Source: Candidatus Delongbacteria bacterium
Lineage (GTDB): Bacteria; CAIWAD01
Assembly (NCBI GenBank): GCA_020634015.1
Contig: JACKCN010000001.1
Location: 479,001-543,000, forward strand
Length of the DNA: 64,000 nt
Reading direction: 5' to 3'
Shown: positions 52,644 through 61,555 of the stretch, piece by piece
Layout of the letters: every line of letters begins with the position of its first letter
Position numbering within the stretch: position 1 is the first letter of the stretch
Notes under the pieces: model-generated
Told to the model about the DNA's origin: nothing
Databases searched by the model: none
Seen by the model: only the letters and a program-made list of their open reading frames with translations
Translations under genes and position numbers: made by a program

Positions 52644-54944
52644 TTGATTTCCCTTCTCTTGCGCCATGTCATCAGGCCTGCCGGCATCCTCTGCGTGCTG
52701 GCAGGCGTGCTGGCGTCCACGAAACCTTTAATCGCTGCTCAGCCGGACGATTGCGCGCGCGTGGACGGCCGCGTGCTGGATGCCACCACTCTCCAGCCTC
52801 TGTCCCATGTGAACGTCTACATTCCGGAACTGCGCATCGGCGAGGGCAGCCATTCCGACGGGGAGTTCCATCTGGACCACATCCAGGCCGGACGCTGGAC
52901 GCTGGTGGCCTCGCGCGTGGGGTACCGCGACATCCGCCGCAGCCTGGTGCTGGACAGTTGTGACTCGCTGGTGCTGGAACTGCTGTTGCAACCCAGCCCG
53001 ACCATGCTGGCGGAACTGCAGGTCACGGCGGAGTCCGGTGAGGCACGCACGGGGGACGAGGCCGCCGTGACACGCCTGAATGGCGAGGAGCTGCAGCGCC
53101 ATCTGGGCACGACCCTGGCCGCCACCCTGGACGAGCAGGCGGGCATCACCAGCCGCAGCATGGGTCCCGCTCCGGCACGTCCCGTGTTGCGGGGACTCAG
53201 CGGCGACCGACTGCAGTTGCAGGAAGATGGCCATGCGGTGGGCGACCTGTCCTCCACCTCGGCGGATCATGCCGTGGCCATTGACCCCGCCAGTGCGCGT
53301 TCCGTGTCTCTGTTGCGGGGTCCGGAGGCGCTGGTACACACGGGAAGCAGCATCGGCGGCGTAGTGGACGTGCAGCGCGGAACCATTCCACCGGCCCGCG
53401 CCCATGGTGTCTCGACCACGGCACTGCTCAGCCTGGAAAGTGGCAGCAGCTCCATGGTGGCGGGTGCCTCCATGGATGCGCCCCTGGGCCGCCAGCGCAT
53501 TCACGTCGATGGGTCCTGGCGCGAAGGCGGTGATACCCGCACGCCGACAGGCAGATTGGGCAACAGTTCCATCTCGACACAAGGCTTCTCCACGGGCCTG
53601 CGGTTGCAGGAGGGGCTGGGGCTCGAGGGGCTTTCCTTCACCCTGCTGGAAAGCGATTACGGCATTCCCGGGGGATTCGTCGGGGCGCACCCCGGAGGTG
53701 TCGACATCGGCATGAGCCGCCGCAATGCACGGGCCCGATTCGGCTGGCAGCCCGGCCTGAGCACACTGGATCACATCGAGCTGGAAACCACGGCATCCAC
53801 CTACCGTCATGTCGAGTACTCGAAAAGCGGGCGGATCGGCATCTCCTTCGACGTCCAGAACATGGGAGCAAGACTGCTGCTGCACCAGCGCCCCGCGGAG
53901 CAGCCAAGGGCCCTGCTGCTGGGGATGGAGGCCGCCCGCCGATCTCTGGTGACCGGTGGTCTGACCCAGATGCCCTCGGTGGACCAGAACAACGGCGCCC
54001 TGTTCCTGCTGAAACACTGGCAGCCCGGCCAGCTCACGCTGGTGACCGCGGCTCGCCTGAATCACACCACGATCATGCCCGAGCGCGAGCGCATCAGCTC
54101 CGTGGTGGGCCACATCAGGGAACGATCCTTCACGGGCGCCGGGTTCTCGCTGCGAATGGAACATCCACTCGGGGGCATTTTCAGCCACTCCCCGGACAAT
54201 GCTCTGCACGGAATCCGGGCGGGCATGCTGCTCAACCAGGGTTGGCGCGCTCCCACCATGGAGGAACTGTTCAGCGGGGGGCCGCATCTGGCCGCCTACT
54301 CCTACGAGATCGGCAATCCGGAACTGGAAGCGGAACTGGGCAGCAACGGGGAACTGTACCTGCTGGTCGCCCGCAAAGGGCTGCGCTCACGACTGGCCGT
54401 GTATGCCACACGCTGGCACAGGTACATCTTTCCCGAATTCACGGGACACTTCAGCAGCAGGCGGGCCGATCTGTATGAGTACCGCTACACGGGCCAGGAT
54501 GCCATCCACCGGGGCTGGGAGCTGGAACTGGAATGGACTCCCGCAGAGCCATGGTCGGTGAATCTGGAACTGGCGGATGTCCAGGGCTGGCTCGTGGACG
54601 GCAAGGTACCGCTGCCCGAGACTCCACCTCTGCGGGGACGGCTGGGAATGGACTGGCAGAACAGTCTGCTGGTGCTGGGGCTGTCCCTCGAGGCCGCCGA
54701 CCGCCAGGACCGCGTGTACCAGAGTCCCGCCCCGGACGCGATTCCCGAGGCGGCCACCGCGGGGTGGGCACGCCTGGACGGGCAAGTGTCCGTGCGCCTT
54801 GTGCGCGGCCGCGCCCTCCACAGCCTGATGCTCTCGGTGGACAACCTGCTCGATCGGGAATATCGCGACCACCTGAACCGTGTGCGCAGCGTGATGCCCG
54901 AGACCGGCCACAGCCTGCGCTTGAGCTGGAAAGTGTATCTCTAG
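52644..54944 (+). CDS. TonB-dependent outer-membrane receptor
   Basis: 766 residues. TTG start with GAGGAG six bases upstream; no in-frame ATG fits better. Signal peptide (about 1-32), a carboxypeptidase-regulatory-like domain (VDGRVLDATTLQPLSHVNVY), plug domain (about 115-240: PVLRGLSGDRLQLQEDGH, LLRGPEALVHTGSSIGGVVD), then a beta barrel ending NLLDREYRDHLNRVRSVMPE and a short terminal strand closing in LSWKVYL. Of the ZnuD/copper-siderophore receptor look. Likely imports a metal complex, given the His-rich lipoprotein and Fur-like operator upstream. Confidence 0.88.
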   Translation: MISLLLRHVIRPAGILCVLAGVLASTKPLIAAQPDDCARVDGRVLDATTLQPLSHVNVYIPELRIGEGSHSDGEFHLDHIQAGRWTLVASRVGYRDIRRSLVLDSCDSLVLELLLQPSPTMLAELQVTAESGEARTGDEAAVTRLNGEELQRHLGTTLAATLDEQAGITSRSMGPAPARPVLRGLSGDRLQLQEDGHAVGDLSSTSADHAVAIDPASARSVSLLRGPEALVHTGSSIGGVVDVQRGTIPPARAHGVSTTALLSLESGSSSMVAGASMDAPLGRQRIHVDGSWREGGDTRTPTGRLGNSSISTQGFSTGLRLQEGLGLEGLSFTLLESDYGIPGGFVGAHPGGVDIGMSRRNARARFGWQPGLSTLDHIELETTASTYRHVEYSKSGRIGISFDVQNMGARLLLHQRPAEQPRALLLGMEAARRSLVTGGLTQMPSVDQNNGALFLLKHWQPGQLTLVTAARLNHTTIMPERERISSVVGHIRERSFTGAGFSLRMEHPLGGIFSHSPDNALHGIRAGMLLNQGWRAPTMEELFSGGPHLAAYSYEIGNPELEAELGSNGELYLLVARKGLRSRLAVYATRWHRYIFPEFTGHFSSRRADLYEYRYTGQDAIHRGWELELEWTPAEPWSVNLELADVQGWLVDGKVPLPETPPLRGRLGMDWQNSLLVLGLSLEAADRQDRVYQSPAPDAIPEAATAGWARLDGQVSVRLVRGRALHSLMLSVDNLLDREYRDHLNRVRSVMPETGHSLRLSWKVYL

Positions 54945-55122
54945 CTCCCCACCCCCCGGAATCCGCCCAGCTCAACATCCGATCTCAACGGCTGCCCCAT
55001 CCATGACGGCTGCTCCTCCCGGAATGGTCGCGGGCGAGGATGTGGGCGAGGAAGCGGGCGAGGTGGGTGGTGAGGCGCCACCCACCGAAGGTGGCCCGGC
55101 GGGAGGCGTGCGGGCACCAATC

Positions 55123-55154
55123 AAAAAGGGCCTGCGCAGATTCGCAAGCCCTTG
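55123..55154 (-). terminator. Terminator of the tRNA-Lys transcript
   Basis: On the minus strand AAGGGC...TGCG...CGCA...GCCCTT forms a nearly continuous stem followed by five U, starting about 10 bases after the tRNA 3' end. Confidence 0.8.
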
Positions 55155-55163
55155 TTTTTACAG

Positions 55164-55236
55164 TGCGCCATCAAGGACTCGAACCTTGAACCTGCTGATT
55201 AAGAGTCAGATGCTCTACCAATTGAGCTAATGGCGC
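55164..55236 (-). tRNA. tRNA-Lys (anticodon CTT)
   Basis: 73 bases. Acceptor stem GCGCCAT/ATGGCGC, U8A9, D-arm GCTC..GAGC, anticodon loop CTCTTAA giving anticodon CTT, T-arm with GGTTCGAGTCC, discriminator A. The 3' CCA is not encoded, so it must be added by tRNA nucleotidyltransferase. Confidence 0.95.
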
Positions 55237-55264
55237 ATTTTCGCGTCGTCGCGACAGGACCGTG

Positions 55265-55293
55265 AATATAGAAAGCCGATATGGCCTCTGCAA
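55265..55293 (-). promoter_or_regulatory. Promoter of tRNA-Lys
   Basis: Minus strand TTGCAG (-35, 55288-55293), 17-base spacer, TATATT (-10, 55265-55270), about 28 bases before the tRNA 5' end. Confidence 0.7.
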
Positions 55294-55520
55294 CGCACGC
55301 GGGCGTCAAGGATGGCCAAAGCTGGCGTCCGGAGCGGATTGCCCGTGTTGCCGCGGCATGAAGTTCCGCGGGAGGAGTTTCCGCTTCGGAAAGCTTTGGG
55401 CTTTCCATATCATGGGTGCTCCAACCAGAACCCACACAGATTCTTGGACCTGAACCACAGTCCGCACATTCGTGCTGTCCTGTGGTGACGGTTCTGCCAT
55501 CTGCTTGAAACGGAGGAAGA

Positions 55521-58500
55521 ATGTCCGATCTGAACTCTTGCACGGGACGCTGGCGGCTGGCCCTGCTGGCCTTGGCCACCCTTTCGCCGGGCTTCGTACT
55601 GGCCAGCACGGGAGACGGCCTCGCCCGACCCGAGTCCGGCTATTACGCCGATGTGCGCGTCCACTTCGCCTTTGATGACATGGCCGCCGTCCGCCTCTTC
55701 GACGGCAATGATTTCCGCAGTGAGATGAAGTGGGACTATGCGGAAATCGAGACCCTGCTGGCCAATTCGGGCGCCACAGGACTGGACCGGCTGTTCTTCG
55801 AGCACTCGCCCGAGAGCCTGGAGCTGCTGAAGAAGAACGGCGAAGCTCGCCGCGGCATCACCCTGCCCGACCTGAATAACTGGTACACGGTGGTGATGCC
55901 CGATGAAGACAGCGCGCGTGAGCTGGCCAGCCAGCTCTCCTCCAGTCCTTTCATCCGTTACGCGGCGCTGACCCCGATTCCCATGCCCAACGCCGTGGAC
56001 ATCTCACCCACCACGCCCAACTACATGTCCTTCCAGGATTACCAGGATGCCGCCGGTTACGGTGTGGGCATCGCTTCGGCCTGGGCCGAGACCAACGGCA
56101 CGGGCGTGGGCGTCTCGATCATGCACCACGAGGGGGGCTGGGTCACCGACCACGAAGACACCGACATGGTGTACACGGGCGGCGGCAACAGCTCCGATTC
56201 GGGTTGGTGGAACCATGGCACGGCCTGCGTGAGCATTCTGGCCGCCCCCAACAATGGCTATGGTGTCACGGGTCTGGCCTATGGGGCCGACCAGATGCTG
56301 AGCCGCGGTTTCTGGGACAACGGCAGCCCCAACACCTGGATCGCCTGTCAAGGATATCTGGAAGTGGGCGACGTGATCTCCGCCTCCTGGGGCTATGGCG
56401 GCAGTCTGCCCAGCGGCTACAACTGCAGCTGCAATCCGGGTCAGGCCGGTGGCCAGCCCGCCGAGAGTGATCAGGCCGACTTCGATGCCATCCAGACCAT
56501 CACGGCCAACGGCTACATCGTGCTCAACAGCGCTTCCAATGGCTGCGTGCCCATGGACAACGCGCTCTACAACGGCAAGTACAACCTGAATGTGCGCGAC
56601 AGCGGCGCGCTGATCATCGGCGCCATCGACCCGGGTGGCGCGCCCGCCTGCTTCACCAACTACGGCTCCCGCGTGGACGCCCATGCCTGGGGCAGCGCGG
56701 TGTACAGCTCGGGCTATGGGGACCTGTTCACCGGCGGCGGCGACGACCGCCAGTACTACACCTCCGGTTTCGGCGGCACCTCGGCGGCCTGCCCGATCGT
56801 TTCCGGCGCGGTGGCCACCCTGCAGGCCGTGTACAAGCAGCGCAACGGTGGAGCCGTGCTGGACCCCTGGGAACTGCGCAGCCTGTTGCGCAGCACGGGC
56901 ACCCCCCAGACCAGCCAGGCCGGTACCAAGCCCATTTCCAACATGCCCGATCTGGCCGAACTGCTGGTGGCCATCGGTGGCGGTGGACCCGACGTGACAC
57001 CGCCCAGCATCAGCCACACGCCGATCGTCAGTTCCGGATTCACGGGCCCCTTCCCCGTGAGCACCACCATCACCGATCCCTCGGGCGTGAACAGCGTGGT
57101 GCTGCATTACAGCGTGAATGGGGGCGGCTACAACGCGCTGGGCATGGCCGCCCAGGGTGGCAATGTCTGGCTGGCCAGCATTCCGGCCCAGACCGCCGGC
57201 AACAGCGTTGACTACTACATCACGGCCTCCGACGGGGCCGCCCCGCCCAACGCGGCCACCAGCCCCACCTGGAGCTTCACGGTGCTCAGTTCCAGCAGCG
57301 GCATCGTGCTGCTGACTCCTTCGACCAGCGCCAAGTCCAGCGGCAGCGAATGGCAGGCCGCCCTGACCAGCGCAGGATATCCGGGCACGATCATGAACGT
57401 GGATGATCTCAGCGGCATCGTGCTGGGTGCCAATGTGGACGCGGTGATCGTGCTGCTGGGCATCTATTCCAACAACTTCGTGCTGCCCGCGGGCAGTTCG
57501 ATGGCCACCGATCTGGCAGCATTCATCAATTCCGGCGGCAATGTCTACATGGAGGGCGGCGACTGCTGGGCCTACGATCCGGGCAGTTCGGGAGGTGCCG
57601 ATTTCAACTCCCTCTTTGGCGTCACGGGCCTGGCGGACGGATCCGGCGACCTGAGTACGGCCAACGGCCAGGGCCTGCTGGGGGGCAGTTATGCCTACAC
57701 GGGCGAGAATGCCTGGATTGATCGTCTGGGAGCCGCCGGAGCCGCCTTGCTCTTCACCAACTCCGCGGCCGGCTACAATTGTGGGTACTACCAGAATGGT
57801 GCACGCACCACCGCCTGCACCTCCTTCGAGCTGGCCGGCCTGGCCAACTTCGACACGATCGTGCAGACCCTCTTCGGTCCCGCGCTCTTCGATGTGCTGG
57901 GAGCCGCCAGCGACACCACTCCTCCCACCGTGGCACTGAACTGCCTGGGCACGGAATGGTACGCCGAGAACCCGCAGGTCAGCGCCACGGCCAGTGACGC
58001 CTCGGGCATCGCCAGTGTGACTCTGCGCTGGCAGATCAACGGAGGGCCGCAGCAGAGCGCGGCGATGACACCCCAGGGTGGAGACAATTACAGCGGCACT
58101 CTGGCGGGAGCCAGCTTCGGCAGCAGCGTGAGCTATGTGGTGGACGCGGTGGACGCCAGCGCCAATTCCAATTCGGCCACCAGCAACAGCTGTGGCACCA
58201 CGATCGTCGCTCCGGCGAACCTGGTCTACTCGCCCTCCAGCGCCTCCGGTGAGGCCCTGCCCGGAGCTTCCGACGCGGTGCCGGTGAGCCTGCAGAACAC
58301 GGGCGGGCAGTCGCTGGACTGGAACGTGTCCGTGACTCAGGACCCGTTCCCCAGTGTGGCGCACAGCACCCGGATCCATGCCCCCGCACGCCTCTCCAAG
58401 GGGCAGCAGGACACACGCCCCGGCCAGCGCCCCAGCAATTCCGGAGGACCGGATGCGGGAGGCTACAGCTGGATCGATTCCGATGAGGTGGGTGGCCCGG

Positions 58501-59720
58501 CGGTCAGTTTCAATGACATCAGCTCCACAGGCACTCCGGTTTCTCTGAGCGACGACCAGCTGGCCGGTCCCTATTCTCTGGGCTTCAGCATGGAGTACTA
58601 CGGCACGAGCTACAGCGAAGTCTACGTCTGCTCCAACGGTTTCCTGAGCTTCGCCAGCACCACGGCCGGTTACGTCAATCAATTGATCCCGGACGGTGCC
58701 AACCCCGACGGTGTGATCGCCCCCTTCTGGGATGACCTCAACCCGGCCAGCGGCGGCACGGTGTACGTCCAGCAGGTGGGGGCCACCTTCGTGGCCCAGT
58801 GGAGCGCCGTCGATCACTATGGCAACAGCGACAACTACACCTTCCAGGCGATCCTTGCCCCCTCGGGAGTGATCGAGTTCCAGTATGGCCCACTGAACGG
58901 GTCGGTCAGTTCCTGCACGGTGGGCATCGAGAGCGTGGACAACAGCATCGCCAGCATGGCGGTGTTCAATGCCGCCTATCTGCATTCGAACATGGCCATC
59001 CGCTTCCAGCCCGCCTCCATGGATCCCCAGTGGTTGAGCGTGGATCTGGCTTCGGGCACGCTGCCCGGCGGATCCGGTTCCGGTTTCCAGATCCTGATGG
59101 ACTCGAACGGGCTGGCCTCACCCCAGACCTACACGGGGACGGTCACCATCACCACGGATGAACCGGGCAGCTACCAGATTCCGGTGAGCTTCTTCGTGGG
59201 CAGCACCGATCACACCCCGCCCGCGCTGTTCGTGCCCTGCCTGGACGATACCTACAGCACGGACAACATCACCGTGACCGCCCAGGTCAGCGATGCCTCG
59301 GGTCTGGCCTCGGTCACACTGCGCTACAACACCGGAGGTCCGGACACGGATCTGCCCATGGTTCAGGGAGTGGGCGACAACTGGAGCGCCAGCCTGCCCG
59401 GCCAGCCCGTGGGGTCCATTGTCAACTATGTGGTCATCGCCACCGATGCCAGCGCCAATGCCAACCAGACGACGTCCACGGTCTGCCCGTACTCGGTGCT
59501 GCCCTTGAACGTGCCCAATCTGAGCATCACCTCGGTCACACCCGGATTCGTGCTGCTGGAATGGCCGGCCGTGGCCGGGGCCGCCAGTTACAATGTCTAC
59601 GTGGCAAACGGACTGGGAGGCGGCTACACCCTGCTGCAGAATGTGGTCAGCGGCCCGGTGGGAGTGGCCGTCTCGCCCGATCAGGTGCGCCTGCTGCACG
59701 TGACCGCGGTCAGCTACTGA
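55521..59720 (+). CDS. Large secreted subtilase-like (S8) protein with altered catalytic Asp
   Basis: 1399 residues. Signal peptide (1-29). A propeptide-like region leads into an S8 domain (about 190-470): His232 in WWNHGTACVSIL, the oxyanion Asn region NSASNGC and Ser421 in GFGGTSAACPIVSG are intact. The strand that normally carries the catalytic Asp reads GVSIMHHEGGW, with His202 in its place. Three Ig/Fn3-like repeats follow (each begins D-x-TPP and contains DASG), plus a flavodoxin-like ThuA-type region around 590-790 and a nidogen-like segment near 1020-1160. GGAGG-type ribosome site. If the Asp is truly lost, activity may be reduced or reorganised; a nearby Asp could substitute. Confidence 0.8.
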   Translation: MSDLNSCTGRWRLALLALATLSPGFVLASTGDGLARPESGYYADVRVHFAFDDMAAVRLFDGNDFRSEMKWDYAEIETLLANSGATGLDRLFFEHSPESLELLKKNGEARRGITLPDLNNWYTVVMPDEDSARELASQLSSSPFIRYAALTPIPMPNAVDISPTTPNYMSFQDYQDAAGYGVGIASAWAETNGTGVGVSIMHHEGGWVTDHEDTDMVYTGGGNSSDSGWWNHGTACVSILAAPNNGYGVTGLAYGADQMLSRGFWDNGSPNTWIACQGYLEVGDVISASWGYGGSLPSGYNCSCNPGQAGGQPAESDQADFDAIQTITANGYIVLNSASNGCVPMDNALYNGKYNLNVRDSGALIIGAIDPGGAPACFTNYGSRVDAHAWGSAVYSSGYGDLFTGGGDDRQYYTSGFGGTSAACPIVSGAVATLQAVYKQRNGGAVLDPWELRSLLRSTGTPQTSQAGTKPISNMPDLAELLVAIGGGGPDVTPPSISHTPIVSSGFTGPFPVSTTITDPSGVNSVVLHYSVNGGGYNALGMAAQGGNVWLASIPAQTAGNSVDYYITASDGAAPPNAATSPTWSFTVLSSSSGIVLLTPSTSAKSSGSEWQAALTSAGYPGTIMNVDDLSGIVLGANVDAVIVLLGIYSNNFVLPAGSSMATDLAAFINSGGNVYMEGGDCWAYDPGSSGGADFNSLFGVTGLADGSGDLSTANGQGLLGGSYAYTGENAWIDRLGAAGAALLFTNSAAGYNCGYYQNGARTTACTSFELAGLANFDTIVQTLFGPALFDVLGAASDTTPPTVALNCLGTEWYAENPQVSATASDASGIASVTLRWQINGGPQQSAAMTPQGGDNYSGTLAGASFGSSVSYVVDAVDASANSNSATSNSCGTTIVAPANLVYSPSSASGEALPGASDAVPVSLQNTGGQSLDWNVSVTQDPFPSVAHSTRIHAPARLSKGQQDTRPGQRPSNSGGPDAGGYSWIDSDEVGGPAVSFNDISSTGTPVSLSDDQLAGPYSLGFSMEYYGTSYSEVYVCSNGFLSFASTTAGYVNQLIPDGANPDGVIAPFWDDLNPASGGTVYVQQVGATFVAQWSAVDHYGNSDNYTFQAILAPSGVIEFQYGPLNGSVSSCTVGIESVDNSIASMAVFNAAYLHSNMAIRFQPASMDPQWLSVDLASGTLPGGSGSGFQILMDSNGLASPQTYTGTVTITTDEPGSYQIPVSFFVGSTDHTPPALFVPCLDDTYSTDNITVTAQVSDASGLASVTLRYNTGGPDTDLPMVQGVGDNWSASLPGQPVGSIVNYVVIATDASANANQTTSTVCPYSVLPLNVPNLSITSVTPGFVLLEWPAVAGAASYNVYVANGLGGGYTLLQNVVSGPVGVAVSPDQVRLLHVTAVSY

Positions 59721-59741
59721 TCCCTTCCTCGATGCATGAAC

Positions 59742-59773
59742 GACAGCCCGCCATCCCCGGATGGCGGGCTGTC
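59742..59773. terminator. Bidirectional terminator between convergent genes
   Basis: GACAGCCCGCCAT-CCCCGG-ATGGCGGGCTGTC, a 13-bp stem followed by TCTCTC. It lies 22 bases after the protease stop and next to the stop of the opposing MFS gene. Confidence 0.85.
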
Positions 59774-59777
59774 TCTC

Positions 59778-61061
59778 TCAGACGGCGCCAGACCGGGGGC
59801 GATCGTCCGCCTGGCGAAACTCCTTCACCAGCCAGCCCGCACCACCGGAAGCGGCCGCCAGCAGGGCGATGGCACCGAAGACCCAATTGACGGGCACCAC
59901 GGCGCAGAGCATGCCGGTGAGCGCCACCGAGAGTGCGCTCAGGCCCGTGACACACACGCCGATCATGCTGAAGATGCGCCCCTGCATTTCCGGCTCCACC
60001 AGGCGCTGGACCAGGGTCGGGCGTGCCACCACGATCATCGGGATCACCAGCGAGTGCACGAAAAGGGTGAGATACAGGCCGGGAAAGGTGCTCACCCAGA
60101 GCAGGGGCAGAAAGGTCAGTCCATCGAAGACGATGCCCCAGAGCAGCACGTGGCTCAGCGAGAGCCGCCGGGCCACCCGGTTGAGCAGCAGGGTGCCGCT
60201 GAGCATGCCCAGGGCGTAGGCCGTCATGGCGAGGGCGTAGTGACTGGCCCCCAGGCCCAGCACCTGGCGCACGAAGATCGGCGTGCCGATGATCGCCGGT
60301 CCCATGATGAAGAGATTGTCCACGGCGGTCATCGCCAGCAACACGCTCAGGCGCCGGTCGCGGAACGCGCGGGACAGCCCCAGTCGCACATCGGCCATCG
60401 CGGTGCGTCCCGCGGCCAGAATCCCCCTGTCGGTCCGGGAAGTGGACGCGACCGCCACACGGGGCAGGACCCAGAGGAACATCAAACTGATCAGGTAGCT
60501 GACAGCATCCACCGTGAACAGATGCACGGCACCCAGCAGGGGAATCAGCAGCCCCGCCAGTCCAGGCCCCAGCAACAGGCCGAACTGCCAGCAGGTCTGG
60601 ATCAGCGCATTGGCCGGGAGCAGACCGGAGGGTGGCACCAGCGCGGGAATCAGCGCGTCCCGGGCCGGAGCGAACACGGTACTGAAAAGGGAACGCAGAA
60701 AGGTCAGCAGCCCCAGCAGGGCCGGAGTCAGCCCTCCCGAGACATAGAGCAGCGGAATGCTGAGCACGATCAGGGCGCGCGCGCCATCGGAAACCAGCAG
60801 CAGGGTCCGGCGGTCGCAGCGATCGGCCAGGGTGCCCGCGAACATGCCGAAGAGCAGCGAGGGCAGGTAGGCGCTCATGGCGATCAGCCCGGTCAGGCTG
60901 GAACTGCCCGTCATCTCCAGCAGCAGCCAGAGCAGGGCGATGTCGAAGACCGAATCACCGGCCTGCGAGATCAGCTGGCCCGACCAGAGAAAGGCCAGCC
61001 GGCGGTTCTGGAACACGCGTTTCAGCAGGCTCGGGCTCAGGGAAAGCTCCGGGGCCGTCAA
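59778..61061 (-). CDS. MFS exporter (EntS/macrolide-efflux type)
   Basis: 427 residues with 12 predicted helices. RRLAFLWSGQLISQAGDSVF and MFAGTLADRCDRRTLLLVSD (the motif A loop between helices 2 and 3) are typical of the enterobactin exporter/macrolide efflux MFS group. TTG start with GGGGAG seven bases upstream. It diverges from crcB with 87 bases between. Substrate unknown; it could export siderophores, drugs or metabolites. Confidence 0.85.
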   Translation of the reverse strand: MTAPELSLSPSLLKRVFQNRRLAFLWSGQLISQAGDSVFDIALLWLLLEMTGSSSLTGLIAMSAYLPSLLFGMFAGTLADRCDRRTLLLVSDGARALIVLSIPLLYVSGGLTPALLGLLTFLRSLFSTVFAPARDALIPALVPPSGLLPANALIQTCWQFGLLLGPGLAGLLIPLLGAVHLFTVDAVSYLISLMFLWVLPRVAVASTSRTDRGILAAGRTAMADVRLGLSRAFRDRRLSVLLAMTAVDNLFIMGPAIIGTPIFVRQVLGLGASHYALAMTAYALGMLSGTLLLNRVARRLSLSHVLLWGIVFDGLTFLPLLWVSTFPGLYLTLFVHSLVIPMIVVARPTLVQRLVEPEMQGRIFSMIGVCVTGLSALSVALTGMLCAVVPVNWVFGAIALLAAASGGAGWLVKEFRQADDRPRSGAV

Positions 61062-61135
61062 CGGACACTCCCCGCCATCGGCGTGAGAAGACTCGGGAGA
61101 GGTCGTCCGTGCTTCCGCCGGGCTGCCCCAGCCCC

Positions 61136-61141
61136 TATATT
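61136..61141 (+). promoter_or_regulatory. Putative -10 box of crcB
   Basis: TATATT seven bases before the crcB ATG, the same hexamer as the tRNA-Lys -10. The spacing would put the transcription start at or next to the ATG, and no Shine-Dalgarno is visible, suggesting a leaderless mRNA. Confidence 0.4.
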
Positions 61142-61148
61142 GGCGCCC

Positions 61149-61520
61149 ATGAAACTACTCCTGCTTGGCCTGTCCGGAGCCGCCGGAACCCTTTGTCGTT
61201 ATGGCCTGGCCCGCGCGGGCCAGCACTGGTTCGCCAGTTTCGCGATTGGCACCCTGCTGGCCAACCTGCTGGGTTGCCTGCTCTTCGGCCTGATCTGGGA
61301 ACTGAGCCAGGAACACGGCCTGTTGCCTCTCGAATATCGCCTGGTGCTGCTGACCGGCTTCATGGGGGCCTTCACCACCTTCTCGACCTGGATCTTCGAT
61401 TCCCGCACGATGCTGCTGGAAGGGCAACTGCTGGCCGGCCTGGGCAATCTGGTGGGCCAGAGCGTCGCGGGTCTGCTGCTCTTCGGCCTGGGAATCTGGC
61501 TGGCCCGCGGGCTGGCCTGA
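61149..61520 (+). CDS. crcB: Fluoride channel CrcB/Fluc
   Basis: 123 residues, four transmembrane helices. GAAGTLCRYGLARAG, then GTLLANLLGCLLFGL with the pore Asn and GFMGAFTTFSTWIFDS with the conserved Phe pair and Thr/Ser, identify Fluc. Dual-topology dimers export fluoride. No fluoride riboswitch is visible upstream. Followed 35 bases later by the ThiF-like gene. Confidence 0.92.
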   Translation: MKLLLLGLSGAAGTLCRYGLARAGQHWFASFAIGTLLANLLGCLLFGLIWELSQEHGLLPLEYRLVLLTGFMGAFTTFSTWIFDSRTMLLEGQLLAGLGNLVGQSVAGLLLFGLGIWLARGLA

Positions 61521-61555
61521 ATCAACACCGAGCGCATCACGCAGGGAGAACGCCG

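Noticed and set aside
55003..55230. 75-codon frame ending within the tRNA-Lys gene
   Set aside because: It runs into the tRNA on the opposite strand, is Gly/Glu/Ala biased and has no ribosome site.
56004..58985. 993-codon open frame on the minus strand opposite the subtilase gene
   Set aside because: It is antisense to a gene with clear catalytic motifs. Its translation is His/Ala/Gly/Arg-rich without any domain, a product of GC-rich codon bias.
61062..61148. Fluoride riboswitch upstream of crcB
   Set aside because: Only 87 bases are available, and the conserved fluoride-aptamer sequence and pseudoknot pattern are not visible.
59736..61148. Upstream extension of the crcB frame across the MFS gene
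   Set aside because: The extra 470 codons are antisense to the MFS exporter and rich in Gln/His/Arg; the true start is ATG 61149.
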